A DNA stretch of 47,161 bases. It comes from Bacteroidales bacterium (lineage in GTDB: Bacteria > Bacteroidota > Bacteroidia > Bacteroidales > Bacteroidaceae). The position numbers and the translations under genes are program-made. The notes beneath the pieces were generated by a model that saw only the letters and a list, made by a program, of their open reading frames with translations, was not told where the DNA came from and did no database searches. How positions within the stretch are numbered: position 1 is the stretch's first letter; the number at the start of each line of letters is the position of its first letter. Shown here piece after piece: positions 46,434-47,161 of this stretch. The stretch is from NCBI GenBank assembly GCA_004552155.1, contig SFPF01000049.1, positions 1 to 47,161 of the forward strand, written 5' to 3'.

Positions 46434-46476
46434 AGCAACTCGTCTACTTGTTTACTCGTTTACTCGTCTACTTAAA
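46434..46476 (+). repeat. Family B repeat, half copy
   Basis: CTCGTCTACTTGTTTACTCG followed by TTTACTCGTCTACTT: four clean CTYGTYTA 8-bp steps. It lies about 40 bp upstream of the fucosidase start codon, in the same orientation to the gene as elsewhere. Confidence 0.8.
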
Positions 46477-46515
46477 AACCAATTATATTTTTTACCTCAA
46501 ATCTCTTTAATAACC

Positions 46516-47037
46516 ATGAAAAGCTTTTACAAGTCTTTACTCCTTTTGGGGGGATTGCTGCCGATGAGCAGCATGGCGCAGCTTCCGCTGGTAACGGAAA
46601 CGCTGCCTAATCCCGACAATGAGCCTGTGCCCGTACAGCCCGTGCCCCATCCGCGCCAGCTGAAATGGCAGGAAACCGAATTTTATGCCTTCTTCCACTA
46701 CGGCATGAACACTTACACCGGCCTCGAATGGGGCAACGGCGACGAAGCCGAAACGCGCTTTGCCCCAACCGCCGCGCCCAACCCGAAGCAATGGCTCCAA
46801 GCCGCCAAAGATGCTGGCATGAAGGGCGGTATCGCCGTGGTGAAGCACCACGACGGCTTCTGCCTCTGGCCCACGGAAACAACAGCCGCCCAGGCAATAA
46901 CGGCAACAGCCGCCCGGGGAACAACGGCAACCATAACGGCAACTCAAAACCCGGCAACAACGGCAATCACAACGGGAACCACAAGCCCGGTAAACCCGGC
47001 AACAATGGCATCCACAACGGGCACAATGGCGGCGTAA
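46516..47037 (+). CDS. Alpha-L-fucosidase (GH29) N-terminus joined to unrelated sequence
   Basis: Residues 1-20 are a signal peptide (FYKSLLLLGGLLPMSSMAQ). Residues ~45-122 are the start of a GH29 catalytic domain: QLKWQETEFYAFFHYGMNTY, TGLEWGNGDEAETRFAPT, WLQAAKDAGMKGGIAVVKHH and HDGFCLWPT. GH29 enzymes remove alpha-linked fucose. After WPTET, at about 46880, similarity stops; the remaining ~50 codons (Ala/Thr-rich) are a frame-shifted reading of a different, glycine/asparagine-rich coding sequence. So this open frame is a chimera and its stop at 47037 is not real. Confidence 0.75.
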   Translation: MKSFYKSLLLLGGLLPMSSMAQLPLVTETLPNPDNEPVPVQPVPHPRQLKWQETEFYAFFHYGMNTYTGLEWGNGDEAETRFAPTAAPNPKQWLQAAKDAGMKGGIAVVKHHDGFCLWPTETTAAQAITATAARGTTATITATQNPATTAITTGTTSPVNPATMASTTGTMAA

Positions 47038-47161
47038 GCCACTGGCCCGGCTATCGCCCACCTTCGGGTCCGGCTCCGGTAGTACGCCCCGGCACACATC
47101 GCCCCAACTGGAGCACTCCTGTGCCACCGCCTCACCGCAACTATCGCCCCGTATGCCGCCC
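46878..47161 (+). CDS. Low-complexity RPGNNGN-repeat protein, partial
   Basis: From the first AAC after the junction one frame stays open to the end of the window. It reads as NNSRPGNNGNSRPGNNGN and similar units rich in N, G, H, K and P, then GVSHWPGYRPPSGPAPVVRP and a proline/arginine-rich end (HRPNWSTPVPPPHRNYRP). Proteins of this composition occur as secreted or envelope proteins in Bacteroidales and I cannot name a family with confidence. No start codon is seen: the 5' part is replaced by fucosidase sequence. The open frame and regular repeat show that it is the true coding frame. Confidence 0.55.

Overview
The window looks like chromosome from a member of the Bacteroidales, most likely the Prevotellaceae or a close relative. 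The support is the parA-parB-DUF5683 gene order, many promoters with the Bacteroidetes -7 box TAnnTTTG, short lipobox lipoproteins, a BACON-like protein, meso-diaminopimelate dehydrogenase, an OmpA protein with an N-terminal barrel, and secreted GH2 and GH29 glycosidases. Coding DNA is fairly GC-rich and the gaps between genes are AT-rich. No plasmid, phage, transposase or CRISPR genes are visible.

Layout. 1-2.7 kb (minus): start of a secreted protein, a DUF5683 protein, parB and parA. 3.3-6.8 kb (plus): a broken lptD-like gene and a BACON-like lipoprotein. 6.9 kb: tRNA-Arg(CCG). 7.1-13.4 kb: sugar nucleotidyltransferase (plus), then Hsp20, alkaline phosphatase, alaS (split) and a DUF3467 protein (minus). 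13.8-20 kb (plus): OmpA-family porin, an RsmF-type rRNA methyltransferase overlapping prmA (broken), and an ECF sigma operon with two uncharacterised genes. 20.2-24.2 kb: first GH2 beta-galactosidase (broken). 24.3-29.9 kb: YqiA-like esterase (plus), then ddh, rubrerythrin, tilS, a radical SAM protein and rplS (minus). 30.1-34.7 kb (plus): surE, lpxB, a MarC protein, an HD hydrolase, a ZIP transporter and udk. 34.8-42.2 kb (minus): rpmA, rplU, second GH2 beta-galactosidase (broken), a small lipoprotein, rfbB and rsmA. 42.3-47.2 kb (plus): a UPF0104 membrane protein, pepD, mtnN, luxS and the start of an alpha-L-fucosidase that runs into unrelated sequence.

Functional groups: chromosome partition (parAB); outer-membrane and lipid A building (lptD, lpxB, rfbB, the OmpA protein); translation (alaS, rsmA, rsmF, prmA, tilS, rplS, rplU, rpmA, tRNA-Arg); peptidoglycan precursor (ddh); SAH recycling and AI-2 (mtnN-luxS); glycan use (two GH2, one GH29).

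Two features stand out. First, there are two dispersed intergenic repeat families. Family A has four copies, each with four near-identical 15-bp palindromes (TTACAAA-S-TTTGTAA) set at exactly 21-bp steps inside partly complementary flanks. Family B has three full copies and four or so half copies made of 8-bp steps (CTYGTYTA) that form long hairpins just upstream of start codons. Second, at least seven conserved genes, including essential alaS, carry short deletions or tandem duplications, and the last gene is a chimera. This reads more like assembly error in a draft or metagenomic contig than like gene decay, so breaks should be confirmed against reads.
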